From positions 3,218,401 through 3,282,400 of the forward strand of contig MU004231.1 of assembly GCA_010405405.1 (NCBI GenBank): a DNA stretch of 64,000 nucleotides, given 5' to 3'. This document shows, piece after piece, positions 35,174 to 48,151 of the stretch. Origin of the DNA: Microthyrium microscopicum. Taxonomy: Eukaryota > Ascomycota > Dothideomycetes > Microthyriales > Microthyriaceae. The position numbers and the translations under genes were made by a program. Positions within the stretch are counted from its first letter, which is position 1. Every line of letters begins with the position of its first letter. Under the pieces are notes generated by a model that was not told the DNA's origin, made no database searches, and saw nothing but the letters and a program-made list of their open reading frames with translations.

Positions 35174-36568
35174 ATGTCGACGCTTTCAGCTGCTCTGCAG
35201 GCTTCTCAGACAATTCCAGGTAGTACACAGCTCCAATGGTCCCTCCTCCAGAACCTCAGAGTGGTTAACAGAATTATAGGTCGGAACGAGCTTCTTGGAT
35301 TACCAACAGAGTTGCGCTTTGAGATCTTCTCTTATTGCAGTAGAAAGGCTCTGACAGCGCTCCGAGAATGCTGTACTCAGCTTCATTCTGAAACTGAGAT
35401 AGAGCTGAAGTCCAACAAGCGCCTCTTCTGCATCAATAGCGCTTCGCTGGATTCGTATCTGTTTAGGCACGAGGAGTACCGTACCTACTGGAGAGATGAG
35501 TTCTTGGCGGGGCATGTGCCATTTCCAGTATATGCGCCTTATCATGACATCCCGCCATTACTCAAGAATTATGGCACAGTAGACCTGGACGCAGGACGAA
35601 AGATGAAACATTTGCTGTACGTAGCACAATGTGAGCCTACGCGGAACCAGCAAGCACATTCAGGCGTTTGTCCTCATTCTATACAGATACTATACGTTAT
35701 CTGTAAACGATTGTTTCCCAACTTGGAGCAAGTGAAGGTCATCACAATACAACCAGATCCTCGCTTTGCACCGCCCGACTTCTCTCCATTTCTCAAAGAC
35801 TTGGTAAAGGACCGGCGCAACAATCTCATTCAAGAACATTTTTCCGCTGCTAATATCTGCAAAGTCGGCGACAATTTCTTCGCCCAAGATCTATTGCCAG
35901 TTTCCAATGATTACAATACAAGGCAAGATTATATCTACAAACGATGTCATTTAGCCTGCGCAGCGCTTAAACATGTTCAAAAGAGCCCTTGCACCAATCT
36001 TCTTGTTTTTTCTGAACTGTCAGAAGCTATGTCAGATGCCATGAGGCTCCCTGTAGCAAGTAGTCCACTAACGTCAATCTCTGGCTGGGTGCGCGCGGAA
36101 CGCCTGAGAAGACATCGGCTGGGAGCTGTAAAGCACCAGCAAAATCTGATCAATAATCGGCGACGAGATCAACTAGCAAAAGGAAAGCCAGGTCTCATGA
36201 CGCTCTCAACGAAGAAGCTCAAGAAGCTTGAGATGGATACAACATTCGCCGAAAGATGGGCCGATTCATTTCGTCAACAAGTCAAGAGTTTGGTGGATTC
36301 GGGTCCCGAATTTGAAGACAAATTGCGTAAGCAACTTGCCGACAATATCAACCACATGGTGATTAGGACCGCGGGGCCTTTGCCATATCACCATTACCTG
36401 CCAGGGGGAAAAGTAAAACCATCTGCCGCGACTAATCTGATTAATATGGTCCTGCGAAGAGATTTGAACCTTGGAAAGATTACAGGTTCGCCTGGGGACT
36501 ATGGATGGTCACAAACAGAACAACGGTGGTTCATGAGGCAGCACGTTCAATCAGTGAACAAGGCTTAG
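35174..36568 (+). CDS. F-box protein, paralogue 1
   Basis: Single-exon protein of 464 residues from the ATG at 35174; the open frame starts 30 nt earlier but with a non-ATG codon. N-terminal F-box-like LLGLPTELRFEIFSYCSRKA, then LYVICKRLFPNLEQVKVITI, a basic helix (HQQNLINNRRRDQLAKGKPG), and C-terminal PEFEDKLRKQLADNINHMV and GDYGWSQTEQRWFMR. It aligns over its length with the gene at 37764. Likely an SCF-type adaptor or related regulator; substrate unknown. Not obviously damaged. Confidence 0.78.
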   Translation: MSTLSAALQASQTIPGSTQLQWSLLQNLRVVNRIIGRNELLGLPTELRFEIFSYCSRKALTALRECCTQLHSETEIELKSNKRLFCINSASLDSYLFRHEEYRTYWRDEFLAGHVPFPVYAPYHDIPPLLKNYGTVDLDAGRKMKHLLYVAQCEPTRNQQAHSGVCPHSIQILYVICKRLFPNLEQVKVITIQPDPRFAPPDFSPFLKDLVKDRRNNLIQEHFSAANICKVGDNFFAQDLLPVSNDYNTRQDYIYKRCHLACAALKHVQKSPCTNLLVFSELSEAMSDAMRLPVASSPLTSISGWVRAERLRRHRLGAVKHQQNLINNRRRDQLAKGKPGLMTLSTKKLKKLEMDTTFAERWADSFRQQVKSLVDSGPEFEDKLRKQLADNINHMVIRTAGPLPYHHYLPGGKVKPSAATNLINMVLRRDLNLGKITGSPGDYGWSQTEQRWFMRQHVQSVNKA

Positions 36569-37763
36569 ATAAACATGATACTAGTAGGCTGGATTATTGC
36601 CGTTTCTCAAGCCATGTCTTCACAGGTCGGCTGAAGAAGGCGAATTTACACACGAACGCATTCAACACCCAGCAGTTCGAGACCATGACATGTCTGGAGG
36701 TTGGAGCGTTTGGACCGCATAGCTACTTTGTTGAAGATGGTAACAGGTCAGACAGGCTCACTCGCTAAGTGTTGTAGAGACCTCTTACCTCCCATTAATA
36801 CTACCTGTTAGCACTGTCTCATGAACAGTCAGTTCCATGGATGAAATGAGTCGTACGATCTCATCAATGTCATCTGATATAGTGACTTTCAAAGAGCATG
36901 GTGAGACTTCATATCATACTTCATAGCTCGCTCAATCTCCTTCGCCCTCGTTGGAAGATAAACAAGTAGGTTACACGATGTAGCTGACAGCAGCTAGCCA
37001 AACTGATCGTGATACTGTCCAGGCCTTTATCTTGCCAAAGGCTTCGAACGTGACCCTATCAATTAAGTAGCCACTACGGTACTATATTCGTCCTCCTTGT
37101 GTAAAGTTGGATCGTACGTATAAGCCTCGCAGCTGTAAAGATGCTTGCATAACGGACAAGGGACTTTCACCTTGCATCTTGCGCATACATAACCGGACGA
37201 ACGACAAGATAACTGGCACGCCCACAGCAGCTACCTTCTATAACTAGGTGCTCTTTTAAGCATTGAACGCTCAAACGCCCATGTCACTTTCCAATGCGCT
37301 GTGATATCACGTACCTTCTGTTTGAGGAATGCCTTTGAATTGCTACTTGGAGACATTGGTTATCAAGTGCAGCGATCGACTTAGCGAAGCGGATCTTCGA
37401 GCTATCAATCTGAGTTGATGGGACCGCGCCATTTATTCTGTCGCCTAGTTGTACGATCAGCGCAAGACGAATACTCAGCGAACATTGAGCCAGTCAACAT
37501 TGGTATCACTTTCGAACATCATAAACTTCACTTCCTTCACAAGTGGAGCATAAAACCTCTGCTCCTCTGCACCCTCAAGAGCCCCAATCTTCCACTTACT
37601 TATCCTCAAAATCTCCTGCTTCGGCCTCTTACTCCAGCTTTATACAAGAATACCTTACCAACACGATTCCTTCTTCACCTATCTCTAGCCCTATCTTCTT
37701 TCCGTGGTCTTCTTAGGAACCACCGTTCTCATATTGGCTTTGTGCCTCATATCAAGGGATCAA
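36569..37763. other. spacer between F-box paralogues
   Basis: About 1.2 kb. Near 37413-37441 it contains GAGTTGATGGGACCGCGCCA followed by TTTATTCTGTC, a solo right end of the ~190 bp MITE family. The remainder shows nothing recognisable. Confidence 0.5.
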
Positions 37764-38989
37764 ATGAACGAACAAATGGCTGGATCGCAGGATTCAAACG
37801 ACTCCCCAGATTCAAGTATAGTCGCCGTCGCCACACATACCAATCCGAGCAGATCGCTAATGTTAGATCTAGCCTGTCATGAGTCGTTTCGACTCGCGGA
37901 TCTTCCCCTCGAGCTGCGCTGGGAAATCTACTCATATTGCGACAATAACACTCTGGCGGCTCTTCGAAACTCAAGCCGGCAGCTTCGTATGGAGACTGAA
38001 GAAGAAGCTTTCACTAAGCGACTCGTTGTCATCAACACTGCCTCTATCGAGGCTTATCTGCAGGAAAAGCTACATGGGAGAATTGCCTTTTGTGACCAGC
38101 AAGACTACAGAACTTTCGACAGATACAAAGCCTTGGACCCTGGACCAGAGATGACTGACAAAAACATTGCCGTCGACCTTGCTATCGCCCGTAAAGTCAA
38201 GTCACTGCTGTATCTGTCTCCAATATGTTTTCATTGTCGTCCCGGGGATATTTGCGCGGCATGTTTCACGCGATTGTACGTCATTTGCCGAAGACTATTT
38301 CCGAGCCTGGAGCAATTCAGAGTCATCGCCATATATGAGTCTTATGGGATGAGCTACGTCCACAACCGACTTCCACGGTCGCTTCCAGGCTTACCCGAAA
38401 GAATGGCTAAACACTACCATCATCCAGCAAAGATGACTTTCACTCAATACGAGTATTCTCCTGATATTATACGCAAGATTGGGGACAAATACTGTCTTCA
38501 AGAAACATTGTCAGATGAAGAAGAACGTGCGATTCGAGACTATACTCTTCAATTCGGATTTCTTGCGAAAGAAGCTCGGCAAGCGTATGCTGGGAAAGAG
38601 CTATACCTCAGATCCCAGGTTGCGAGGTCTAAAATTGATTTCAACTTGACCGTCAGAACGATATCTGATGCGATTAAATTGCCACATCTTGCCAGACCTT
38701 GGGCATTAATTGCGACATCGATTGAGGCCGAACGTGTGAGACGCTGGCGGACAGTGAGGCACGCAGACAAGGCGAAAGAAGTCGAAGAGAACCGACAGAA
38801 GCAGTTACAGAAAGGAAAGCCCGGAATTATGAAAATGTCCATGATGAAAATCCAAAAGCTCCTCCATGAACGAGAGAGCGCAGAGCAGCATGCTCGTAGC
38901 CTTCGTCACGCGATCAAAAAAGAAATGCACTCTGACCCTGAGTTTCAAGAAAAGTTGCAAAAACAGTTGGATGATGCTTCTACTTATGG
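37764..38989 (+). pseudogene. F-box paralogue 2, 5' part (split gene)
   Basis: ATG at 37764, F-box-like LADLPLELRWEIYSYCDNNT, LYVICRRLFPSLEQFRVIAI, QKQLQKGKPGIMKMSMMKIQ and SDPEFQEKLQKQLDDASTYG match paralogue 1 in order. Homology stops at about residue 409. The frame then runs into the A+T-rich block and ends at 39068 with about 25 unrelated residues. The missing C-terminus is found at 59082-59439. The gene is therefore split by a 20 kb insertion; what is left can make a C-terminally truncated protein with its F-box intact. Confidence 0.85.
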
Positions 38990-39023
38990 TCTAGATTTAT
39001 CTTACTTAGTTAGACTAGCAGCA
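38990..39023 (+). repeat. left terminal inverted repeat of the insertion
   Basis: TCTAGATTTATCTTA, then TTAGTTAGAC and TAGCAGC. It pairs with the right border repeat at about 59046-59081 with 29 of 35 positions matching, including two single-base gaps. Confidence 0.65.
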
Positions 39024-40020
39024 AAATTATGGCGTTTACTAGCGTATATAAGGATATACTCTAGCTAATTAGAGCTTATTCTACTCTCTCTAACTTTTTG
39101 CTATATAGTCTAAGAGACTCTTGTTTTATTTGTTAATATTTTAGCTTAACTTTTTAGCTTAATCTAAATATAATGGCGTCTTTTATAAAATAAGTATATA
39201 AATCTTAAAATTAGTTAAATTTAAGTTGTATAGAAGAAACTACGCTTTTAAATAAATATATTTTTAAGTTATCTATGCTTCTAGTTATTTTAGTAATATA
39301 ATTCCTATATGACTAAAAAAATTGCTAGCTTAGTTAACTTTTGCCCTTTTTTGCTTATTATTAACTATATAATAACGATATGATTTGATTACTTTAAAAT
39401 ATTACGTAGTGCTTTATAATTAGCTATTCTATTATCTTATATATTTATTTTTATTATAAAATAGTATAGTTATAGATTCCTATTTATCTTTTAGTTAATT
39501 GTATATTTAGTTAGACTAGGCCTTTTTTTTGCTAAGACTACTTGCTATAATCTATTCTGCTTACGTAAGTATCCTTGTAAGTTTTTATAAGTCTTTATAA
39601 GTCCTTAAATAGCCTATATTTATCCTTTATTACTCTTTTTAACTTTATTAGTATTCTTAGTAGTTATTTTTATACCTTTAGTAGTATATATAGCTTATAT
39701 TAGTATCCTTGCGTAATCTTTATAGTTCCTTACTTGTCCTTTGAATTAATTTAATAGCTTTAGTAATGTAGTAGCTTTAGTAAAGGGTTTATTTTAGTAT
39801 TCTAGTATTTTTATTGCGTTAGTATTTAGATAGCTTTAGTATTTTAATGCTAAGTAATTATATAAGAGTATTAGTAATATCTTTACTAGTCTTAGTATTA
39901 CTTTATTTAGTTAAAGAGGTTACTATAGTAATTTTATTATAGCTAAGAAATCTTATAAGTTTAAAGGTATAGCTCTTATTATCTTTACTTTATCTTTTAG
40001 ACTTAGTATTAGTATTCTTT

Positions 40021-40110
40021 ATGGCTTTAGTGTCTTTAGTATCTTTAGTGTCTCTAATATCTCTAGTATCTTTAGTATCTTTAGTATCTTTAGTTTCTCT
40101 AGGTATCTAG
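40021..40110. repeat. 9-bp satellite (TCTTTAGTA-like)
   Basis: About nine imperfect tandem copies of TCTTTAGTA, some with CTCTAGTA or TTTAGTGTC variants, inside the RIP block. Confidence 0.75.
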
Positions 40111-40740
40111 CTTATATAAGCATCTCTATATATCTTAGTATAATCCTTATTTACTCTTAGTAGCTTATAGTAGCCCTTTTTGATTAGTAGGTATAATATA
40201 TAAGTTAGTAATTATTATTATTAAATATTAATTATTATAAATATATACCTTATTATTAATGCTAACCTTATTATTATAGTATTATAGGCTAGATAAAGAA
40301 TAAGTAAAATAATTACTAGTAATCTATAAAACTAAAACTAAGACTAAGACTACTATAATCTTAGTACTTATAATTACTATAATAGGACTAGCCTAATTAC
40401 CTACTCTTATAATTGCCTAAACCTTATCTTCTTTAGAAATCTAAGAGGTTACTTAAAGCTATACGTACTGCTTTATAACTAGGATTAGTTAATGCTATTT
40501 ACGCCCTTATATAATTTATTTAAATCTAGCTATTAGCTAAAATATAAGAGTATATATTATAGTTATGCTTATAGAAGTTAACTAGCTATAACCCTTATCC
40601 TAGATAGGTTAGGGCCTTAAGGTTTCTAATATATAAGAGCTATAATATCTTGCTTATTACTTATACTAGATAGAGTAAGAGTTTAATACTATATAACTTT
40701 TCTATATTAATAGAAAAGATTACTTTATAGCTAATTCCTA

Positions 40741-41540
40741 TAAACTAATTAGGGGATAAATAATTTAATAGTATCTTAGCTATCTTTAGGTCTAAGCCTA
40801 TTATTGTTTATAGCGAGACAATAACCTAGTTAAAGGATATTGCTATTAATATTATGTTTAGTTAGTATACCTATATATTAATTTTACTAGAGACTACGTT
40901 TAGTAGGCTCTTTTGTAGTATGTTAAGCAATTTTATCTTTTAGAATAGGATTAGAATAGTTGCTATTAATAAATGCTACTTAGTTAAATAATAGTAGGAT
41001 TTTAGGTCTTAGTTTGCTATAATTTATAAGCTTTATATAATACTATACTAGGATATTATATAGTTTAGTTATACTAGCACCTTAAGTTTACTTATATAAT
41101 AGTTTATTCTTTATTATAGTAGATTCTAAGAAGAGGGACTATATAAATAATAAACTATTATTATATACTCCTTTATTAACCATTAGGATGTTATAATCTA
41201 GTTTAAGCCTATACTTAAGTAAAGGTTAGTATCTTTTAATAAACTCTATTAGATCTTAGATGCTATAGTTAACTCTAAGGCTAGGAAGGCTACTCTTAAG
41301 TTAATTAAAAAGACTATTATATATATTAATAGTAGATTAAAGATCTATACAATGTTAAAATACCTTTAGGCTACTTTAGTTAGTTTAACTAAGAACTTTC
41401 TAGAGGACTAGTAGTATACTTACTTTAATAAGGATAGCGTACGTTATATCTATAACCTTATTTAAGAAATTACTTTTATTATCCCTAGCTATAATAAGAT
41501 AGTTTGGTACTAAGAATTTAAGCTTCTAGGTTCACCTTGT
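40741..41540 (+). pseudogene. degraded protein-like frame 1 in the insertion
   Basis: One plus-strand frame (first bases at 41059, 41062 and so on) reads as protein-like sequence, broken only by TAA/TAG. Segments such as SKARKATLKLIKKTIIYINS and RYIYNLIQEITFIIPSYNK are long and charged. RIP of CAA/CAG or TGG codons would create just these stops. TGA is rare throughout this block because TG is depleted, so its absence is not independent evidence. No family recognised. Confidence 0.4.
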
Positions 41541-41809
41541 TAAATTATAATTATAACTATAAGCCTAGGACTTAGTATTAATATATTAGATATTATATTA
41601 ATTATTATTTAGAGGTTCTTAATACTATATAGTTTTATAGATCTATGGTAGCGTATAGGTTATAGTAGGCGTAGTTATAGGTTATTTAGTATTGCTATAG
41701 TATTTCTTTCGTATTAAATATTTAATATATTTAGATAAGAATAACTTAATCTATAGAAAGGTATTTAGGTAAGTTTACTAACTATTTAATTTATCTAGGT
41801 TATATTTTC

Positions 41810-43290
41810 TTTATATAGGACTTAAAATTATACGCTACTTTAATATTAATAACTTTGTATTTAGGATAGGGCTAGTTTAAGTATATTGTAGCTTAAATTG
41901 CTATTTAATAATAGTAATATTAAAAGTAAAGCTAGTACTGCCTTATAAGTATTTACTATTATATTTATTACTTCTTAAGTATTAGTTATAGATATATAAG
42001 AAGCTAATATATTACTAGATAGTATACCTAGTTTAATTCCTCTATTTTAGTTTAGAGTTAAGGTTAAAACTTATAGTAGAGTCTTACGTAAATAGTTTAT
42101 TATTATAAATTATTTAGACTATTTTTAAGAAGCTATCCTCTATGAGCTAGATAAATTCCTGCCCTAGATAATAGATTATAATTCTATACTAATTTTAAGG
42201 TATTATAATAAATACTATCTAGATAAGTTTTGTAAATTAGTTTAGTTAGTGTTTTTACTACGTAAGTAGGCTTTAAATAAGAATAGTTGTAAGGCTATTA
42301 TAAGAACGTAATTATAGGTCTAGTCCTTAGTAGTAAAAGAAGCTATGTGTCTAGAGGATAATTATAAGAGTAAATATTCTTAAGGTAAAGACTAGTTGCT
42401 AGATAATGATTTGATTAGGTAGCTAGCTTATCTTTACGCTACTAAATTTCCTTTTAATACTTAGTATTTTACTTAAGATAAATTATATATACGTATTTTT
42501 AATTTAGTTAATTAGACTAATACTATTATGTTAAAGGGAAAGCTATTATTTATCCTTTAAAAGCTAGAAACTATTATTAAGTAGTTATATAAGGATGCCT
42601 ATAAGGCTAATTATTTAGTACGCCTTATGGCTAAGGAAGTAAAGCTCTTAAAGAAAATATAAGTTATAGCGTTATAGTTAGAGTCTTAGTTATAGTTACT
42701 TATATCGTCTTAAACTAGTAATCTTTAGCGCTAGGTTCTTAAGAAACTAATAGATAATGAGTTAATATAAGAAAGGGCTTATAGAGTATAAGAGGAAGAT
42801 AAAAGGGTTTATTTGTTTATAAGTTAGCTAATTAGATATATGTTTATCCTTATTAGTTTATTTAGAGGTTCTATGTTAATAAATATTCTAACCTTACTAT
42901 TTACTAAGTATTAGTAGGATATTACGAATTTAGATAATAGTAATATCCTAGATAAATATAAGGGATTTATAAATACTAATTCTAAAGATAATAAAGAAGA
43001 TATAGACGATAATTTATTTAATTAGCTAATACCTATATTAAATAAAGATAGTATTACTCTAGTTACTACTCCTTATACTTATTACTTAACTTATACTTAA
43101 TAAAAGAGTTATTTGCTAAGCTAAGACTTATTAAGCTAGTTAATACTACGTTATTATTAGATTAGGGCTAGTATAAAATAGTCCTTACCTATAATCTTAG
43201 AGAGAAATAGTTTAACTACTACTATTAGGAGGACTATAAGAAAGAGTATAAAAGAGTATTCTTCTTAACTAACGAGAAGAGGATTAAAGA
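41810..43290 (+). pseudogene. degraded protein-like frame 2 in the insertion
   Basis: About 490 codons in one plus-strand frame interrupted only by TAA/TAG. The content looks like a lysine-rich helical protein, for example SRVLRKQF, GKDQLLDNDLIRQLAYLYAT (reading stops as Gln) and LVRLMAKEVKLLKK. It probably represents an element-encoded protein inactivated by RIP. It could not be matched to a transposase, reverse transcriptase or DUF3435 recombinase by eye. Confidence 0.42.
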
Positions 43291-43858
43291 TAAGTAAGAA
43301 GATGTTGCGTTTAATATTAGAGTAGGTTAGACCTAGTGTATAATTCTAAATATTTAGTTTTTTAACTATTTTATCTACTTAGGTATTATAAGGAACTATA
43401 TAGGATTATATAGGATTCTAAGGAGTAGGTAGGTATAGTTATATAAGCACTATATTTTATATTTTTAGTTTAGAGGTTTATAAATATTAGTATTTAGAGT
43501 TCTTATCTATTATAGGCGTTATGTTCTTCTATATATATTTATAGTATATTATATTTATTAGTTTGTTATAACTACTTTGTTTATTTATTATTATTATAGT
43601 ATCTTTAGTAAATAGATATCTAAGCATTAAGCCCTATTACGAAGCCTATATATTATAATATACATTATAAAGGAGGCTCTTTATAAGTATAATAATAAGG
43701 ATGAATTTACTAGTCTATATAAGATTAGTAAGTATATTAAAGTATTCCTAAGACGTAATAGGATATTACTATAAGTATTAGTAAAACTTAGATAGTGTCC
43801 TAACTTAGATCTATTTAAATATAGTATATATATTTCTAGGTAGGAAAGCTATTTTAGC

Positions 43859-43996
43859 GCTTAACTTCTCTATATTGCTTAGTATTATAATGATGCTTAG
43901 CTTCTTTACGTTGCTTAGTATTGCTATAACGCTTAGCTTCTTTACGTTACTTAGTATTACTATAGCGCTTTGCCTCTTTATGTTACTTAGTGTTGC
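43859..43996. repeat. 36-bp tandem repeat, 4 units
   Basis: Units start at 43859, 43895, 43931 and 43967 (GCTTAGCTTCTTTACGTTGC type). Thirty-six is a multiple of three; on the minus strand the units read as a charged 12-residue repeat close to NTKQRKEAKRYS if RIP stops are read as Gln. Confidence 0.75.
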
Positions 43997-44595
43997 TTAC
44001 TTACTAGTTTCATTAAGTAATAGAAACTAGACACTATAATAAGAACTAGATATTAGAAAATCTAATAGTAAGTAGACTTTACTTAGCTAAGGCTTATACT
44101 TTAATCCCTTATACGTAAAGCTAATATGGCTAATTGTTAATAGCTTAAGTACTTTACTTTTTAACGTTATAGGTAAAGACGTAAAGTTAAGTAGGTTTAT
44201 TAGAAATTAGTATTAAGAAATATTTAGTATCTTGCTATTTAACTACTTAGAAGGTATAGTTTGTGTACTAGCCTTTAAGAGCCTATTAATTATTCTTAGT
44301 TATGAAAATAGTAATTAAGTTATATTAAGAGATATAGCTATAGTTAAGGTACTACCTAAAGAATAATACAGTTTAGAGTATAGAGTTAATATCACTAGTA
44401 GTATTAAATCTACGCTAAACTTTAGTAGATTAATTATTAGGCATATTAACATTATTAGGCGCGCTAACATTACTATATATTAGAAAGTACTAGTAGTAGG
44501 TATTTTTATTATCTATTTTATTCTTTAGCAGTATACCTTACTCTTTAATAAAGACTTTCTTACGAATTATTATAATATTAATAAACTTTTATAGG

Positions 44596-44680
44596 ACTCT
44601 ATATTATTAATTTAGTAGGATAGAGCAATTATAGTTCTATAAAGCTAGTTTATGTTCTAGCGTTAGCCTAAAGTAGATAA
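44596..44680. repeat. dispersed copy of the 88-bp repeat
   Basis: ACTCTATATTATTAATTTAG through TTCTAGCGTTAGCCTAAAG matches the tandem 88 bp units at 51847-52080, 7 kb away. Confidence 0.7.
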
Positions 44681-46169
44681 TAAACTTAGTTACTCTAATA
44701 CTTATTAAGGAATATTAGAAGGAATATAATATAGATAGCTAAATAGCTTATTGCCTTCTACTATTAGTAACTTGTTATATTATAGTAGTTCTTTATTAAG
44801 AACCTTTCTTATGTATATTTTCTTAATATTGTTACTACTTTACTAAATCTTTATTATAAGGATAGAGAGGAGTTTTATTAGACTCTCTTTAAAGGTAGCA
44901 TATCTATTTAGATTAAAATTATTAAGTTATATAGGAATAGTATATATTATTAGCGTAAAGAGTTAGTCTTTAAGCTAGTAGTTATTTAAAGTTATAAAGA
45001 TTATAATTTTGATATAGTGTTTAGTCTAAAAGATAATACTATATAAATCTATATTAGCGTTTTATAACGTATTAATAAATAAAATATTATATAATACGTC
45101 TATTTTACTAGTCTAGGTAGAGGCTAGGTTAAGTAAGGATAATATAGTAAGCCTAGGTATTCCTTTTTAGGTAATTAATACGTTAGTAGAATATATCTAA
45201 TAGATTTTTTTACTAGATATAATATACTCTTTACTCGTTACTATTCTAGTTATACTTTATAACTAAATAGTATATATATAATAAGTATAAACTATATAGT
45301 AACTTTTGCTATATATTTAACTATTTATAACCCTTTATAATTAATTAAGGCTACTAATATTATAATCTTATTATCTTAATTAGGTAGTAGTAAGAACTTT
45401 ATAAAGTGCTACCTATTATGTCTACTACCTAAATGGTATATCCCTTATTATACTAGATATATTCTTTTCTCTTCTTTATCTTTATATACCTTTAGGTCTT
45501 CTTTTAAGCAGTTTTCTTTATACTTAACTAGATTACTTTTAAGAAGGTATAGCCTTAGGTCTTTGTTATACCTTTTTAATATAACTTTTAGGCTATTAAT
45601 ACTTTTTATATACTAACTAATTCTATTCTATTTCTTTTATTAGATAAGGGCCTTATAGAAATATAATAAGCTAATTAGGTATTACTAAATTAAGTAATTA
45701 TAACTATTTAATAGCTAATACTCTTAGTTAGACTAAGTATTTAAAATAGTAAGACTATTATATTATAGTCTTTTTAAAGCCTTTATGCCCTTTAGCTTTT
45801 AAACTTTAACTTCTTAACTTTATAACTTTATATACTTACGTCTTTTGCTATCTTTAAAAGAAAGATGTACTCTTAATACTATCCTATACTTAACGTATAT
45901 ATTATCTTTACTTATTAGCTATCTAATAGTCTCTTGCTATCCTAGCTTATTAAGGAGGTAAAGTTAATTCCTTATAGCGTACTACGCTAAAAAGGTAAAT
46001 ATATTTATCTAGAGAGTAGAATTTCTAGTTATATTATAAAGCGTTATAACTTTAATAATTTATAAGTTCTAGTATATTGCTTATAGATATTAGTAGTAAT
46101 AATTATAGTTAGTAAGTTAAGTTTAATGCTTGCTAGGCTACTTACTAAGCTTGTTTAGCTATACTTATT

Positions 46170-46560
46170 AAGTAAGAAGAGAGTCCCCTTTTTGTTTTAG
46201 CTTCTCTTATATTTAGCTCGCCTAAGCTATCTCTTTCCTTAAGTTTGCCTTTTAATTTTAGTAATAATAAGCTAATAGACGATAATAACGATAATAATAA
46301 TAAAGACGAAGAAGACGATAAGACTTTCATTAATCCTAATCTTCTCTCTCCTCTCGCTCTTATCCTTACTAAGGCTAAGTATAACGTGCTTATATAAAAA
46401 TTTAACTTTAGCTTAATAGCTAGAATTAACCTTAGCTAGCTACGTTTTATAGCGATAAAGCTAAGTCTAGACGTAAAGCGCTCTACTATACTTAATAAAT
46501 AATAGTCTTAGACTACTAAGAAGTAGGACGTCTTAATATTTTAAAAAAAAAAAACTATAT
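46170..46560 (+). pseudogene. degraded acidic protein frame in the insertion
   Basis: A plus-strand frame from AGTCCCCTTTTT reads a Ser/Leu stretch, then an Asn/Asp/Glu run (LIDDNNDNNNKDEEDDK), then KAKYNVLI, FNFSLIARINLS and LDVKRSTILNK, with TAA/TAG only after the first ~75 codons, before an A12 run at about 46543. Probably a RIP-damaged coding exon; product unknown. Confidence 0.35.
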
Positions 46561-46921
46561 AGTAATATTAGCTATATAATAAAGATGACTTTTAGTAAAC
46601 GCATATTAGATATTGCTACGTATTTAGCGTATATTAAGTATAGGTAAGAATATTAGTAGTTTATATAGAAAGTAAAGAATACATAGAAGAATTTTAGAAG
46701 TTATTATACTTATTATGTTATATTTCTTAAAGACTATACCTTTAGAGATAATTATTATAAATTTAAAGGTAAAGTTATAGAGTATAAGACTTTAGGTAAA
46801 TTATTTAGTTTATAAACTAGTTAAAAGATAGAGGTTTAGGAAGTAGTAGTTTAGAGTAGGTAATTAGTATAGAATAGCGTATTAACGTATACTTCTCATA
46901 ATGATAGTAATTACTTAAGTA

Positions 46922-47150
46922 TTTAGTGTCTTATGCTTCCTTTACGATTATATTATTTAATTAAGTTCTATAAGAAGTAAGTAGGAGTTGCTTTGAAAGC
47001 TATGAGTATCTTATAAGATATATATTATAAGGATTATAGGCATGTTTAGTATTCTTTAATATCTTTATAATTATATCGTTTAATTAGGTTCTATAAGAAG
47101 TAAGTAGGAGTTGCTCTAAAAGCTACAAGTATTCTATAAGGCGTGCGTTA
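46922..47150. repeat. 113-bp tandem duplication
   Basis: Two diverged units share TTCTATAAGAAGTAAGTAGG followed by AGTTGCT (at 46976 and 47089). Differences are mostly C/T and G/A, as expected from RIP. Confidence 0.7.
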
Positions 47151-48151
47151 TAAGCGTTATAAGTATATAGTAATATATTATAGTTGTTTAAATTAATTAT
47201 ATTGGGTGTATTAATAATATTATTCTTATCGTCTTATTATCTATTATATGCGTTATAATATAAACGTTAATATTAGTAAATAGTTAGTTATAAATAGGTA
47301 AAGTTAGAAAATATACAATGTCTATATAGCTAATATATGCTTTACAGAACTATAGGATATGCTAGCCTAAAATAAGTAGTTTAGTATTTTATTAGACTTT
47401 ATAACTAGTTAGGTATTAGAAGGGTATATTTAGTAGGATATAGGATATCTAGAGATAATTAGGTAATGTTAAGAATCCTAAAGGATGTTAATTTTAGGAC
47501 TAGCTATTATTACTATACTCTTATAATTAAAATAATATAAACTTATAAGCTAATAATCTAATTTATTAACTTAATTTGCTATACTATCTTTTACCTTATT
47601 CTTTTAATTTAATAGTTATCCTAGTATACTAAGCTATTATATTGCATTATCTTTAGTTTGTCTATTTATCTTGCTACTAAAACCTATATTCTTATTAATT
47701 ATAGCTCTACTAATACTAGAACGCTATCTGCTTTATTCTTTAAAGGTATTTAAAGAATAATAATAGATAGCTTATATTCTTTTTTAGCTTTAGTACTAGC
47801 TTTTAATAGGCTATATTAAATAGAAACTACCTTTACTATTATACTTACTAATGTACGTATATATTAGCCTTTATTATATATATTTAGGCTATGCTATTAA
47901 ACAAAAGGATAGGAACGTTAAATTATTAAGGGATAGTTATTAGTTTAATTAATAGAGAAACTAAAAAGGTAACTTAATAGTAAAAGCGTAAGGTTATAGT
48001 AAGTATTATTACTCTTAATATAGTAGCGAGTAATAGCTAAATTAGTATAAATATATATAGTATATAGTTTAACGCTAGAGGGTAATTTACTATATTATAT
48101 CTATATAGTAATATTTTAGCTATACTTAGCTAGTAATGATTAGTTCTACTA

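Noticed and set aside
37415-37882. 155-codon ORF overlapping the start of F-box paralogue 2
   Set aside because: Different frame, no domain; homology to paralogue 1 supports the other frame.
46145-46330. Minus-strand ORF of 61 codons, Ser/Leu-rich
   Set aside because: It is the complement of an Asn/Asp-rich stretch in RIP-degraded DNA; low complexity only.
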